Assembly: GCA_905221605.1 (NCBI GenBank)
Contig: CAJNDS010002186.1
Span: 441,001-505,000 of the forward strand
Origin: Symbiodinium natans
Lineage: Eukaryota > Sar > Dinophyceae > Suessiales > Symbiodiniaceae
DNA: 64,000 nucleotides
Direction: 5' to 3'
The notes under the pieces were generated by a model. That model saw only the letters and a program-made list of their open reading frames with translations, was not told the DNA's origin and did not search any database. A program made the translations under genes and the position numbers. Positions 32,723 to 43,602 of this stretch are shown in pieces (position 1 is the first letter of the stretch; each line of letters starts with the position of its first letter).

Positions 32723-33040
32723 GTGATACTCGTCAACGAGCTCTCAGACAACAGATCCGTGAAGGATCTTCATGGCATTTCACGGAATTGATAGACTCTG
32801 ATAGACTGTCGGCTCCAGCCTTGGGCCTCCGAGGGGCCTCCGGTGGGCCCGGTGGGCATGGATTTCATTGCCATGTGCGGGCATCCAGTGCAGTGCTTAG
32901 CGCCCGGTTAGTGCAAAGCGCACACAAGGGACCAGAGCACTCAAGCCGCGAACGCGCAGTCCCTCAAGTAATGAGCCCGTGAACGTGCGGCGGCTTTCAA
33001 GAGGAGTGCGGGACAGTCACAGTCCGGGGCTCACCAAGAA

Positions 33041-34440
33041 TTGGCTCGACACAAAGTTGGGATGGTTTTGGAGCCGGAGGCCTTGTCCCGCTCGGAGAGG
33101 CATGCTCAGCTCCACAAGCAGCACACGAAGGGACACTGGGGAGTGGAGCTGGGAGGTGACCCCCGAGCTGTGACCGCAGCACTGAAGCAGCTGGCAAGGC
33201 GTGGAGTGGATCTCTCTGAAGTCCTCCTTTCCATGCAGAGAACGACGATTCAAGCCAATGTTTACCACTACAACACAGCCATCTCATCTTGCCAGGGATC
33301 TTCCTGGCAGTCGGCACTGCGCTTGCTGAGTCGGATGTCCGCGTGCCTTGTGAATGCCGACGCAGTTAGCCAGAACGCGGCGATGGCGGCAGTCGGGCCT
33401 GTCTGGGAGCGGGCCGTCACCCTCTTCTGTGACAGCCACAAGGAGTCGGTGGCGTTCAACAGTGTCTTGTCTGCCTGGGGTAAGGCCGGCAAATGGGAGC
33501 TGGGACACAGAGCGTTGAGCCAAATGCAGTGCCTTCGTGTGCAACCAGATCACATCAGTTTCACGTCGTGCCTGGATGCAAGCGGGCGAGCAGATTGCTG
33601 GAGAGGGTCCTCGTTCCTGTTGAGGCAGATGTCGCGGCAAGGCGTCCGTGCTGACGTGGTTGCATGGAACTGTGCTATCTCTGGACAGAGCTGGCAGCCA
33701 GCCTTAGAAGCGTTGGCATCCATGCCTTCTCAGGCTCTGGCTCCCGATCGAGTGAGCTATGGCTCAGCCATCAGCCGATGTGGCCAGAGCACCCAGTGGC
33801 AACATGCCTTGGCAACGATGAGGTGCATGAACAGCCATGCATGCCCACACGTATCGCTCGTCACCTACCATGCTGCTATCAGCGCTTGCGAGGCTCAGTG
33901 GCCTTTGGCCATTGGTCTCCTTGCCGCCTTGTGCGGCGCCCGGCTGGCGGAGGTGGTGACGTACAACTCCTCGGCCAGTGCCTGTCAAAAGGCACTCCAA
34001 TGGCTGCAGGCACTGGAGACGTTGCAGAGCATGTCGGGAGCCTCACTTCGGAGTGATTGCTTCAGTTGCAGCACTGCGCTGGGTGCCTGCCGCGACTACT
34101 GGCAGCTGGCTCTCATGCTTGTCGAGGGGATGGGCCAGAAAGACCTCCCTCCCAATGCCGTTGCACTCAACGCATTGACCAGCGCTGTTGGCCAGGGTGG
34201 GCGCTGGCGGCTGGCACTGGGGGCCGTGGACGGGGGCGATTGCTTCACCTACGCTGCAGCTATCAGCGCCTGCGAGAAGGCCCGCGAATGGCAGAGTGCG
34301 CTCTCGCTCCTGTGGCAAATGCAGGCAGCATCCCTCCCGGCGGACGCCGTGTGCTTCACTGCCGCCATCAGCGCCTGCGAGAGCGCCGGGCGCTGGCAGC
34401 ACGCGGCCCTGCTCTGGGAGTCCATGGCCGCGAGCCGCGC
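33041..34440 (+). CDS. Gene C long PPR exon (about 12 motifs)
   Basis: Roughly 12 PPR motifs: for example YHYNTAISSCQG, VAFNSVLSAWGKAG, ISFTSCLDASGRA, VAWNCAISGQSW, VSYGSAISRCGQS, VTYHAAISACEAQW, FTYAAAISACEKAREW, VCFTAAISACESAG. A donor is likely near 34450 (GGCAAC|GTGATT). Several motifs are short by 3-5 residues (AVGPVWERA, GQSWQPA), i.e. loop-trimmed but still helical pairs. Confidence 0.88.
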
Positions 34441-37400
34441 CCAGGGCAACGTGATTTGCCGCTTGTCATCGCTTGTCCATGCTTGTCCGTGCTGTTGCTG
34501 TGAGCGTGGGAAAGGTACATATATGGGTGTTCTTTCGGGAGTCTGTTGCCGCAGCTGTTCCGTGAGGTTACAACGCAGCCATCAGTGCCTTTGGCTCAGC
34601 GGGGCGGTGGCAGCTGTCGCTGGAGCACTACCGCTTACTGCGCTCTGCATTGCCGCCCACTTGACTGCAGTTGGCTGCTGGCTCCGTGTGGGGGACATGG
34701 TGTCGGGTGTGCTTGCACACGCCACTAGAATCACTAGAAACTTGGTGGTGTGCCATTGCCAGAGCCAAGGCCTGATCAAGTCAGCTGCGGTGCGTTGATG
34801 GATGCGGTTGCAAAAGGAGGTCTCTGGGAGCGGAGCCTTGCTGTTCTTTCATCCATGGCGAGATTGAGGCTCGTGCCGGACATCTTCAACTACAATATCG
34901 CTCTAGAGGCATCCGGCGACTGGCAGCAAGCAGTGGGGCTGCTGGGATGCAGAGAAGGAGGCAGTCCACCGAACGGGATCACATACTCGAACGCCATGAC
35001 GGTGCTCGCAGTGCACGGGCGCTGGAAGCTGGCCCTCGGCATGGCCCGCCGCAGCTTGGCAGAGCAGCGCTGTGCATTCAAAAGCAAGGACATACCATCT
35101 CAAAAAACACGACGGACCGTTGGGACCATGACCATGAGAGACCTGAGATGATCCAAGGCATGCGCGGAGACAGATGCCACAGCGACGCTTGGCCGGAGTT
35201 GGCTGCGGTCATGTGCAAGCATGAGGTATATGAGATCTACCTTCTTGAGCAGTTTCTAAGGAGATCGCACATGGCTCGGCTCTCAATGCTTGCGAGAAGG
35301 GTCAACAGTGGCAGACTTCCCTGAAGATGCTGCGATCCTTTGTTGCAAGACCAGTGCAAGACCAATTGACACGTCCGTCTGTTTTTTTTGGCACTATTTC
35401 TTGGCCCTTGTTGCCCTTGTTGCCCTTGTTGCTTCCGGAGTGTGCCTGTTGCCAGGATGGATGGCGCAACAAAGCATCGAGACAAACGAGATCTGCTACC
35501 GGGCAGCCGTGGCCCCAGGCGCAAGCCATACTGTAAAGGCGAGGGAGGCACAAGACTGTCAAAGCTAAGGTGATCAGTGCGTCCGAGCAAGAAGACCAGC
35601 CACTTGCTCTGAGGGCTTAAGGCTTCAGCTGGTATTCCATGAGGGTATCGTTGCGCGCGAGTTGCGCGGTGCCTCCACAGTTGAGGTGGCCGGTGGCGCT
35701 GATGTTGCTGCTGGACCCGTCCACACCCGCCGGTGCCGCTGTGAACTCCGTGGCGGAAATCTCCCCGCTCTCCGCCTCCGAGGCGGTGCAGGCGTCCTGG
35801 AGGCCAGGCCCCTTGCAGGCTTCCAGAAGCCATCTGCATCCTTGCAGATATTGATGGTTGGAGTGGCTTACAGGTTCGGTCCTTTGGTGAATTCGTAGGC
35901 GTTGTTGGGCCCTGTTGGAGAGGTGGAGTCGGATCCGACGCCACAGCGGCAGGCTGCCGCTGCCTGAGCTGCCGGCGCAGAGGCTGTCTGAGGATCAACT
36001 TCCTCGCCTCACCTTGCAGGAGCAAAAGACAGACCACAGCGTGCTTCGCATCATGCTAGCAAGAGATGCAGATTGCGCAAGATGCTTCGCTTCGCAAGAC
36101 GCTGCCGAAGGAGCTGAGCGTCCTCGCCTGGTCGATGGCGTCCTCGGAAAGCTCGGAGAGCTCAGCAAGCTTTGGGCACACCTGGGACGCCCTCCTCCAA
36201 GAGGTCCGCATCCGGCTGCAGAGCGGGGAGGACACCAGGAATGCATAGGATGCAGAATGTAGAGACGTGAAAATTTGCTCGTCTTGTCGCTTGCGATGTC
36301 GAGTGCGATGTCGATTGCAGAGGAGCGGCGGCTCCCGATGCGGGCGCTGGCGACGTTGGCCTGGTCCATGGCTGCGTCGCCCGAGCCTGGGCTTTTCGAT
36401 GTCTTCGGTGCGATGCAGAGGGAGCTCGCCAACCGGGTGCCTCTTCTTCGAGGTAGAGAGGCCAGGAGCTCGAGCACAGACATGCTGGAGGTTCTCTGGG
36501 CTTCCAACTTTGCGGGTTACCTACAGCTGCGCAGCCTGCCGCCTGTGTGGGACGCTCTCCAACGTGTGGCGCGGGCTTTGGACGGCTCAACCGTCTCTGG
36601 CGTCTCGCAGTTGCCCTCGCAGTCCTCGCAGCCACGCCTTTCCCGCCATGACCGCCTTGCCCTGCTGCGCCAGCCTCCAAATCCAAGCGCGCCTGAGGTC
36701 GTGATTGAACTCTGGGACAGCTGCCTGGCATCACTAGCATCCGTATGCACCCGTCATCCTTAGTTTGCCGTCCGGGCCGTCCACCCTTCTTGTTTCATCT
36801 GAGGACTCGTGATCCACAAGCCGCCGGGGTGGCAGGTGCACAAGATTGCACAACCTAAATCCCAATGGGGAAAGGTAGCGGATTCGCGAGGATTTCGCAG
36901 GTTTGCCTTGGCAACTTTGCCTCTCTCAGAGTTGTGTCTGTTTGCTCTCACAGAAGGCCTTGACGCAACGTGCAAGTGCATGTGTGATCATGCGGGATGG
37001 TGTTCCACAGCTGGTCTGGTTGAGGTCGATGAGTCTGGAGATGCCTCTGGCAAGCCCCTTTCGCAGTACGTGCAGCAGCTCCCCAACCATCGCAACCTGC
37101 CTATCCACCATGATGAGTCTCACCAGCGAGGATTCCTGCATCGTTTGGATGTGCCAAGCTCCGGAATGATCCTGGTCGCTTCTACTTACTCTGCCTACTA
37201 CGATCTTCAATTTCAGCTCTCCTCGGGGATCTTGATCCGAGACTATGCTGTCCTGTCACATGGCTGGTGGAGTGCTGACCGTGGGGTCATTCGCGCGTCA
37301 GTGACCTGGGCCGAGACTGGCGCCCAGAAGGACAGCCCAAGCCGCATTACACCCGGTAAGAACTCCGAGACAAACCTCAAGGTCCTCAGCCACTCTGTGC

Positions 37401-37806
37401 GCATGGGAAGCACACTGTCCCTTCTGGCAATTCGGATTGGCACCGGGCGGAAGCATCAGATCCGGGTTCACACCGCGCATGCCGGACACGCCACCGTGAG
37501 CGATGGTGGCGTGGACGAATTGAGGTCCTTGAGGTCAACTTGAGGTCAACTTGAGGTCAACTTGAGGTCAACTTGAGGTCAACTTGAGGTCAACTTGAGG
37601 TCAACTTGAGGTCAACTTGAGGTCAACTTGAGGGTTGGGAGTTGCGTCTCTGTGTGCTTGTGACGTGACAGACTCCTTTGCCAGAGCTGTGCCAAGGTAT
37701 GTATTCTGCTGCAGAGACGTACGCCTCCGATCAGGATTGGTGCCGGCGGATATTCCTGCACCGGTGCGCCCCGCAATGCCCGCGAACTGCTCGACGAAGA
37801 GACTAA
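33041..37806 (+). CDS. Gene C: chimeric PPR - helical linker - RluA gene
   Basis: The long exon 33041-34440 is a D-type PPR front; at 34365-34382 it passes, without frame change, into the B-type back. From there it repeats gene B exactly in order: PPR exons 34567-34640, 34750-35104, 35265-35404, 35639-35854; helical linker 36066-36763; RluA 36809-37806 with catalytic Asp codon 37148-37150 and stop TAA at 37804-37806. The open frame through the junction and the intact catalytic motifs suggest a working hybrid gene. Its PPR content, and so its predicted RNA target, differs from both parents. Start is uncertain: 33041, or the leader exon at 32266. Confidence 0.8.
36809..37806 (+). CDS. Gene C RluA pseudouridine synthase domain
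   Basis: Same layout as gene B: HKPPGWQ exon, HRLDVPSSGM, RDYAVLSHGW, IGTGRKHQIRVHTAHAG, minisatellite intron, last exon with SDQDWCRRIFLHRC. Coding differences from gene B are minimal; the largest cluster of changes (36930 region, LCLF versus FFLF in the open frame) lies upstream of the catalytic core and may be intronic. Confidence 0.85.
37531..37629 (+). repeat. 11-bp minisatellite GAGGTCAACTT, 9 copies
   Basis: Nine perfect units, 99 bp, at the position equivalent to the 12-unit array of gene B. Confidence 0.98.
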
Positions 37807-37896
37807 TTAAGCGAAGAACGACTAGCTTGCGACTGGCAGCTCGTTGAGCTTAGCTGATGGTCAGGTACCACCTAGCGTTCCGGTCAAGTGCCTTGC

Positions 37897-37970
37897 ATGG
37901 AGAAGACTTCGAGGCGGACTTTGGGGAGAATCGCGAAGTTCTCTCACAACTCAGAGTGCAAGTCTGCGCG
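37897..37970 (+). CDS. Candidate 5' leader exon of gene D
   Basis: Same start (MEKTSRRTLGRIAKFS) as 32266-32332 but with seven extra bases before the donor (CG|GTGAGT, 37971), giving 74 instead of 67 nucleotides. Coding status doubtful. Confidence 0.3.
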
Positions 37971-38677
37971 GTGAGTCCCGTGGCTCCGGTTCTGTGAAGG
38001 CCAATGGTGCATTGCCGCCGGATCTGCAGGACAGCCTTCAGATGGCACAGGCGAGCGGCGTGATTTTGACATGTGTGCAACCTTTGCAGTTCAGTTTCCA
38101 TCCATTCTGCAAAGCTCGAGGTCGTTCGACCCTCCTCCCAAAGGGCAAGGCAGGAGCATTGGGCAACGCCTTGGGCAACGTCTTGGGCAATGCTCTCCTG
38201 GTAGGTCGGTGCGCTTCGCCTCCCTGCCACCATGGCACATGTGCTCACAGTTTCACAGTTGACGCGGTGGGCTGAAAAGGAGCGACCCTGCACACCCGCA
38301 CACACACGCACAGAGACACAGAGACGCAGAGACGACAGACACACAGGCAGAGTCACACGGTGATACTCGTCAACGAGCCCTCAGACAACAGATCCGTGAA
38401 GGATCTTCATGGCATTTCACGGAATTGATAGACTCTGATAGACTGTCGGCTCCAGCCTTGGGCCTCCGAGGGGCCTCCGGTGGGCCCGGTGGGCATGGAT
38501 TTCATTGCCATGTGCGGGCATCCAGTGCAGTGCTTAGCGCCCGGTTAGTGCAAAGCGCACACAAGGGACCAGAGCACTCAAGCCGCGAACGCGCAGTCCC
38601 TCAAGTAATGAGCCCGTGAATGTGCGGCGGCTTTCAAGAGGAGTGCGGGACAGTCACAGTCCGGGGCTCACCAAGAA

Positions 38678-41600
38678 TTGGCTCGACACAAAGTTGGGAT
38701 GGTTTTGGAGCCGGAGGCCTTGTCCCGCTCGGAGAGGCATGCTCAGCTCCACAAGCAGCACACGAAGGGACACTGGGGAGTGGAGCTGGGAGGTGACCCC
38801 CGAGCTGTGACCGCAGCACTGAAGCAGCTGGCAAGGCGTGGAGTGGATCTCTCTGAAGTCCTCCTTTCCATGCAGAGAACGACGATTCAAGCCAATGTTT
38901 ACCACTACAACACAGCCATCTCATCTTGCCAGGGATCTTCCTGGCAGTCGGCCCTGCGCTTGCTGAGTCGGATGTCCGCGTGCCTTGTGAATGCCGACGC
39001 AGTTAGCCAGAACGCGGCGATGGCGGCAGTCGGGCCTGTCTGGGAGCGGGCCGTCACCCTCTTCTGTGACAGCCACAAGGAGTCGGTGGCGTTCAACAGT
39101 GTCTTGTCTGCCTGGGGTAAGGCCGGCAAATGGGAGCTGGGACACAGAGCGTTGAGCCAAATGCAGTGCCTTCGTGTACAACCAGATCACATCAGTTTCA
39201 CGTCGTGCCTGGATGCAAGCGGGCGAGCAGATTGCTGGAGAGGGTCCTCGTTCCTGTTGAGGCAGATGTCGCGGCAAGGCGTCCGTGCTGACGTGGTTGC
39301 ATGGAACTGTGCTATCTCTGGACAGAGCTGGCAGCCAGCCTTAGAAGCGTTGGCATCCATGCCTTCTCAGGCTCTGGCTCCCGATCGAGTGAGCTATGGC
39401 TCAGCCATCAGCCGATGTGGCCAGAGCACCCAGTGGCAACATGCCTTGGCAACGATGAGGTGCATGAACAGCCATGCATGCCCACACGTATCGCTCGTCA
39501 CCTACCATGCTGCTATCAGCGCTTGCGAGGCTCAGTGGCCTTTGGCCATTGGTCTCCTTGCCGCCTTGTGCGGCGCCCGGCTGGCGGAGGTGGTGACGTA
39601 CAACTCCTCGGCCAGTGCCTGTCAAAAGGCACTCCAATGGCTGCAGGCACTGGAGACGTTGCAGAGCATGTCGGGAGCCTCACTTCGGAGTGATTGCTTC
39701 AGTTGCAGCACTGCGCTGGGTGCCTGCCGCGACTACTGGCAGCTGGCTCTCATGCTTGTCGAGGGGATGGGCCAGAAAGACCTCCCTCCCAATGCCGTTG
39801 CACTCAACGCATTGACCAGCGCTGTTGGCCAGGGTGGGCGCTGGCGGCTGGCACTGGGGGCCGTGGACGGGGGCGATTGCTTCACCTACGCTGCAGCTAT
39901 CAGCGCCTGCGAGAAGGCCCGCGAATGGCAGAGTGCGCTCTCGCTCCTGTGGCAAATGCAGGCAGCATCCCTCCCGGCGGACGCCGTGTGCTTCACTGCC
40001 GCCATCAGCGCCTGCGAGAAGGGACTGGAATGGCAACATGCCATCTGCGTGCTGTCTGCAATGCAAGACTGCCGGGTAGAAGCCAGCGTCATGGCTTACA
40101 ATGCCGTGGTCAGTGCTTTAGAGAAGTCCAGTTGCTGGGAGCTTGCACTCTCATCACTGAGCTCTCTTGGGCCAGCAGCAGATGTCGTCACCTTCAACGC
40201 AGTGGCTCGGCAGCATGTTGCGGATATTTGTTTCGGGGGCAGTCGACGTTTTGGTTTGAGAGGCTCTTTCCTCCAAGAGCTTCGCCAGAAGCAAAAAAGA
40301 GCGTTTGCGACCAACGTCGGAGGCCTTGGGTGCCTGTGCGAAAGGCCAAGCCTGGCCCTGGGCTCTGCGGCTCTTGGATATTCTCTCCGAGATGCCGAGG
40401 GCTGCCATGGAGCCCGACGCTGTAAGCAGCTCGGACGGATGTTGGGATGTTATGTCACTCCGGAGTCTTCAATCGAATCGGTTTTCTGAGATGACAAATG
40501 AGGTTACAACGTGGTGATTACGGCATGTGAGAGGTCCTGCCAGTGGGAAGCAGCTTCTTTGACCAAATGGCCACAATTTCCTGCACAATTGAAAGACTAT
40601 AGACCGTCTCGACTCGAGTTGAGTCTCAAGGTGTTGAGGCTTCTGCGCGAGGAGACGAGTGCGTTCGGCGAGCTCATGGCAGGCCTCTGCAACTCCACTT
40701 TTTGAGTTGTGTGGGAGTGAGTTGTGGGGGAACGTTGGCTCCCAGAGGAGTTCTCGGAAGACTCAAATGAAAGTACCATTCTGCACCAACTTTTCTGAGC
40801 CCTTTAAGGCAGCTCGAGCTCGGGCGCTTTCCGGGAGCTCGAAGCGAAGTGCAACAGCGATCTCGTCCACGTCATCTGGCGCTTGGCGAAACTCGCCCAA
40901 GTAGCGCTCTTCGATGTGAAGCTGCAGATTCTCGCCAGGGCAGCTGTGGCGGTGCTGGCAGAGGCTGTACATCGAGATCTGCACCTCTCAGAGATCAGCA
41001 CTGTCCTGCACCTCGGTGCCAAGTCTCAGATCGCTTTTTTGGAATCGTTGTCATTGAGGGTGTAGGGCGGTCCTGTCTCAGATTTCTCAGGTGGTCTTTA
41101 GCAGCGCTCGGCTTGGAAGACCCTCCGATCCACAAACTGATGGAACAGCTGAGGGCCAGGCGCAGAACTCGCAAGAGGAATCCCAAGAAAAGGATCCCAA
41201 AAGGGCTTCGGGGGATGACTTTGGGGGTTCTGCAGTTGGCCGCAGTTGGCAGCAGTAGGCAGTTGCCAGGTTGGATGCGGGCCAAGAGAAGCTGTTGCCC
41301 CTCAACCTGTTGGGCAACACAATCTGGGCCCTTGCCATGCTCGGCAGATTCGGCAGATTCGGCAGATTCGGCAGATTCGGCAGATCTGGCTGGGAATTGC
41401 TCCGACTGCAGGAAGAGATGGTCGCACGCTCCACAGTGAGCTTGTGGCAAACCGTGGACTTTGCATCCGCTGCCTTGGAAGTCTTGTGGGCTTCGGCCTT
41501 TGTGCAGCAGTTGCCGATGCAGATTGAGGACAGTCTTATCCTGTCTGTGCGAAGAATAGCTGGGAAGCTAGACAGCCAACCGCCGGTGCTTTCCAATACG

Positions 41601-42613
41601 CAGACGGCATCGGCCGCAGTTGGCCCCAGCGGACATGGCGAGCCTGTCTCGCCTGAGTGGCCCCGCCTTACCCGACTCTACTCTGATCGTGTGGTCGTCT
41701 ACAAGCCACCGGGGTGGCAGGCCCCTTGCCCCCTTCAACCCTTCAACTTTCGTCCACTCGGAGGGCAGACCCTAAACTCATAACAGCTGCTTTGAGGTAG
41801 ATGATGCTGTGGCGCGGAGGCGGTGGCCACTATCTTCGTGGCTGCACTCTGCCCTGGCGCCCGGCCAGCAGAAGCTCCTTGAGGACCAAAAGCATCGGCG
41901 GGGCTTCCTTCACCGCCTCGACGTGCCGACGTCGGGGCTCGTTCTCGTGGCAACTAGCTATTCTGCATACTACGATATGCAGCTGCAGCTTATGACCCGT
42001 CGAATGGCGAGGGAGTATCTGGTGCTCTGTCACGGATGGCTTCCCAACCGTACGCAAATCGATGCCCGCATTCACTCGCTCGAGGACGGGAGCTGATTCA
42101 AGTAAAGGGCTGAGGCATGAGCTCGTTGCTGTTGCAAAATGCTTCATGGAATGTGCTGGCGAAAATGCTGCGAGGACGGCCCCAGCTGGTACCGATCAAG
42201 TCGGATTTCGGGTGCTGGGCGGCCCTCTACGACGCTTCTTAAGCCAGCAGCCTTTGCAATGATCGCTGCGAAGGCTTTCACCTTGACAACCTTCAATATT
42301 GTAACAGGCCGACGACACCAGATTCGAGTCCACACGGCGCATGTCGGACATCCGACCATGAGCGACGGAAGATACACCGCAGATGCGACTTTCAAGGCCT
42401 ATCTTCGCAACTGCAGTGCTGCGTGTGCAGAAAAGAGTTGCTTGCTTGGGTAGCCTCGCAATGCAATGTGTGCACTGCTTCTGACAGGATGACCGTGCAC
42501 GGTGTCCCCGGAACTTCTTACATCGATATCGCTTGCAGTTCGAGGCAGCGGATGCGGGGACACAGATGACTCCTCAGGAGGACAGGGCTGGACGGAGTGG
42601 TTGCGCCTTTTGA
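38678..42613 (+). CDS. Gene D: PPR - helical linker - RluA pseudouridine synthase
   Basis: The long exon 38678-40200 matches gene C up to 40001 and then continues with two native motifs (EKGLEWQHAICVLSAM, MAYNAVVSALEKSSCWELAL). More PPR exons: about 40305-40430 (LGACAKGQAWPWALRLL) and 40500-40555 (YNVVITACERSCQWEAA). Helical linker exons at about 40870-41060 and 41270-41570. RluA exons at 41640-41720 (DRVVVYKPPGWQ), 41870-42090 (HRLDVPTSGL, catalytic Asp codon 41920-41922), 42260-42410 (IVTGRRHQIRVHTAHVGHP) and 42489-42613 (CPRNFLHRYRLQFE), stop TGA 42611-42613. All core RluA motifs are present. This is the undisturbed parent of the front half of gene C. Confidence 0.8.
41343..41387 (+). repeat. 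9-bp coding repeat ggcagattc (Gly-Arg-Phe) x5
   Basis: Four perfect units and a fifth with one change sit in the frame of the helical linker, directly after NTIWALAML, and encode GRFGRFGRFGRFGRS. A recent in-frame expansion within gene D. Confidence 0.95.
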
Positions 42614-42931
42614 GTCGGAACTCTTCGAGATGGCACGCTGATTCGCTGTTCGTGCCAGGTTGTTGAGCAGCTCCCGCCAGATCTGGCTGAGGTTCTTGAC
42701 ATGCTTGTACCTGTCTCTGTAGCTTGTTTCCCTTCTGCTGCTGGAATTCGTGGCTGGAGCACATCCGCGTGACTCCCCCACTGAGCTCGCATGGTTTTGA
42801 AACTGTCTCGGGCAGTTTGGATGTTGTTGCGGGACCATGGAAACGTCCGAGCAACAGGGTGTGCGCTTTTGTCCTCTGCTTTCGCAACATGTTTGGCCAG
42901 GGAAGTGTTCAGCTGTTGTGTCTGAGCTTCT

Positions 42932-43573
42932 TTGAGTGCAACATGCATTGACAGTCAAGAGTCCAGAGTCCAGTGCGGTGAGTGCCGAGATTGCGAGCCA
43001 CCCACGCTGGGGCTCAAGCAGTGCCAGCACTGCAAGATCTTGGATGCACGCCTCTCTTCCTCTGCCCACCTCATGGCACTGATGCTGCATTCATGCTGCA
43101 GGCCCCTCGATAGCCATAGCACCCAAGAAGTAACGAGCGGCTTTTCGGCTTTCCGGCTTTCGCGATTTCACGAGTTTTGTGTGGAGGCCTGCCAGGAGGC
43201 GGCGGAGCTGGGCCGCGCCGAGGCGCTTTTGACGGCACGTGGCAGTCCTCCTCTACGGTCTGTTTCCATCTACTTCTCTCTCTCTCTCTCTTTCTTTCGT
43301 TCTTTCTTTCTTTACTTCTTTCTTTACTTCTTTCTTTACTTCTTTCTCTCTCTCTCTCTCTCTCGCTCTCTCTGTTTCTCTCTCGAGAGAGTCTCCCCTG
43401 ACGTTTCCTCCCTCCTCCCCCGGTTGCTTTTTCTTGGTTCCGGATTCGCCACTTGGAGGCTGCTCTCTTGCAACTGGCGTCGCTGCAGACCAAGTGCCTG
43501 GAGGCCCACGTAGGGGAGAGGTTACAGTACGTAGAGCCCCAGCCCTTTCGCCAAGAAGTCTTTGATCCCGCAT
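42932..43573 (+). CDS. Possible small gene of unknown function
   Basis: Frame from 42932 includes CGECRDC and, after a gap, CQHC, a possible Cys cluster, then a helical stretch (VEACQEAAELGRAEALL). After the pyrimidine tract, 43444-43573 in another frame encodes LEAALLQLASLQTKCLEAHV and ends QEVFDPA-stop. The two could be exons of one small protein or the tail/leader of a neighbour. Function unknown; support is weak. Confidence 0.25.
43274..43386 (+). repeat. Pyrimidine tract with ctttctttactt repeats
   Basis: TC-rich; includes three units of a 12-bp word tttctttacttc (about 43306-43345) between two (TC)n runs. Confidence 0.92.
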
Positions 43574-43602
43574 AGTGACTCAGTGGGAACGCAAGCCTCA
43601 AC

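Larger units (their letters stand above)
28701..34364 (+). repeat. Tandem segmental duplication, copy 1 (5664 bp)
   Basis: Copy 1 of a head-to-tail pair. Positions map to copy 2 with a constant offset of 5664 as far as the 11-bp repeat, then 5631-5638 after it. The copies differ by only a handful of substitutions (for example around 31266-31276) plus three indels: 12 versus 9 minisatellite units, a 7-bp insertion in copy 2 (37947 region) and a change in the CA-rich tract. It begins at the motif ccatcagcgcctgcgaga (28701-28718), which codes for part of AISACE. Confidence 0.95.
34365..40001 (+). repeat. Tandem segmental duplication, copy 2 (5637 bp)
   Basis: Begins at the same 18-bp motif (34365-34382) and ends where the motif recurs at 40002-40019. 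After 40019 the sequence (gaaGGGACTGG) departs from that after 34382 (gcGCCGGGCG). This is what one unequal crossover between two similar PPR codon blocks would leave. Confidence 0.95.
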
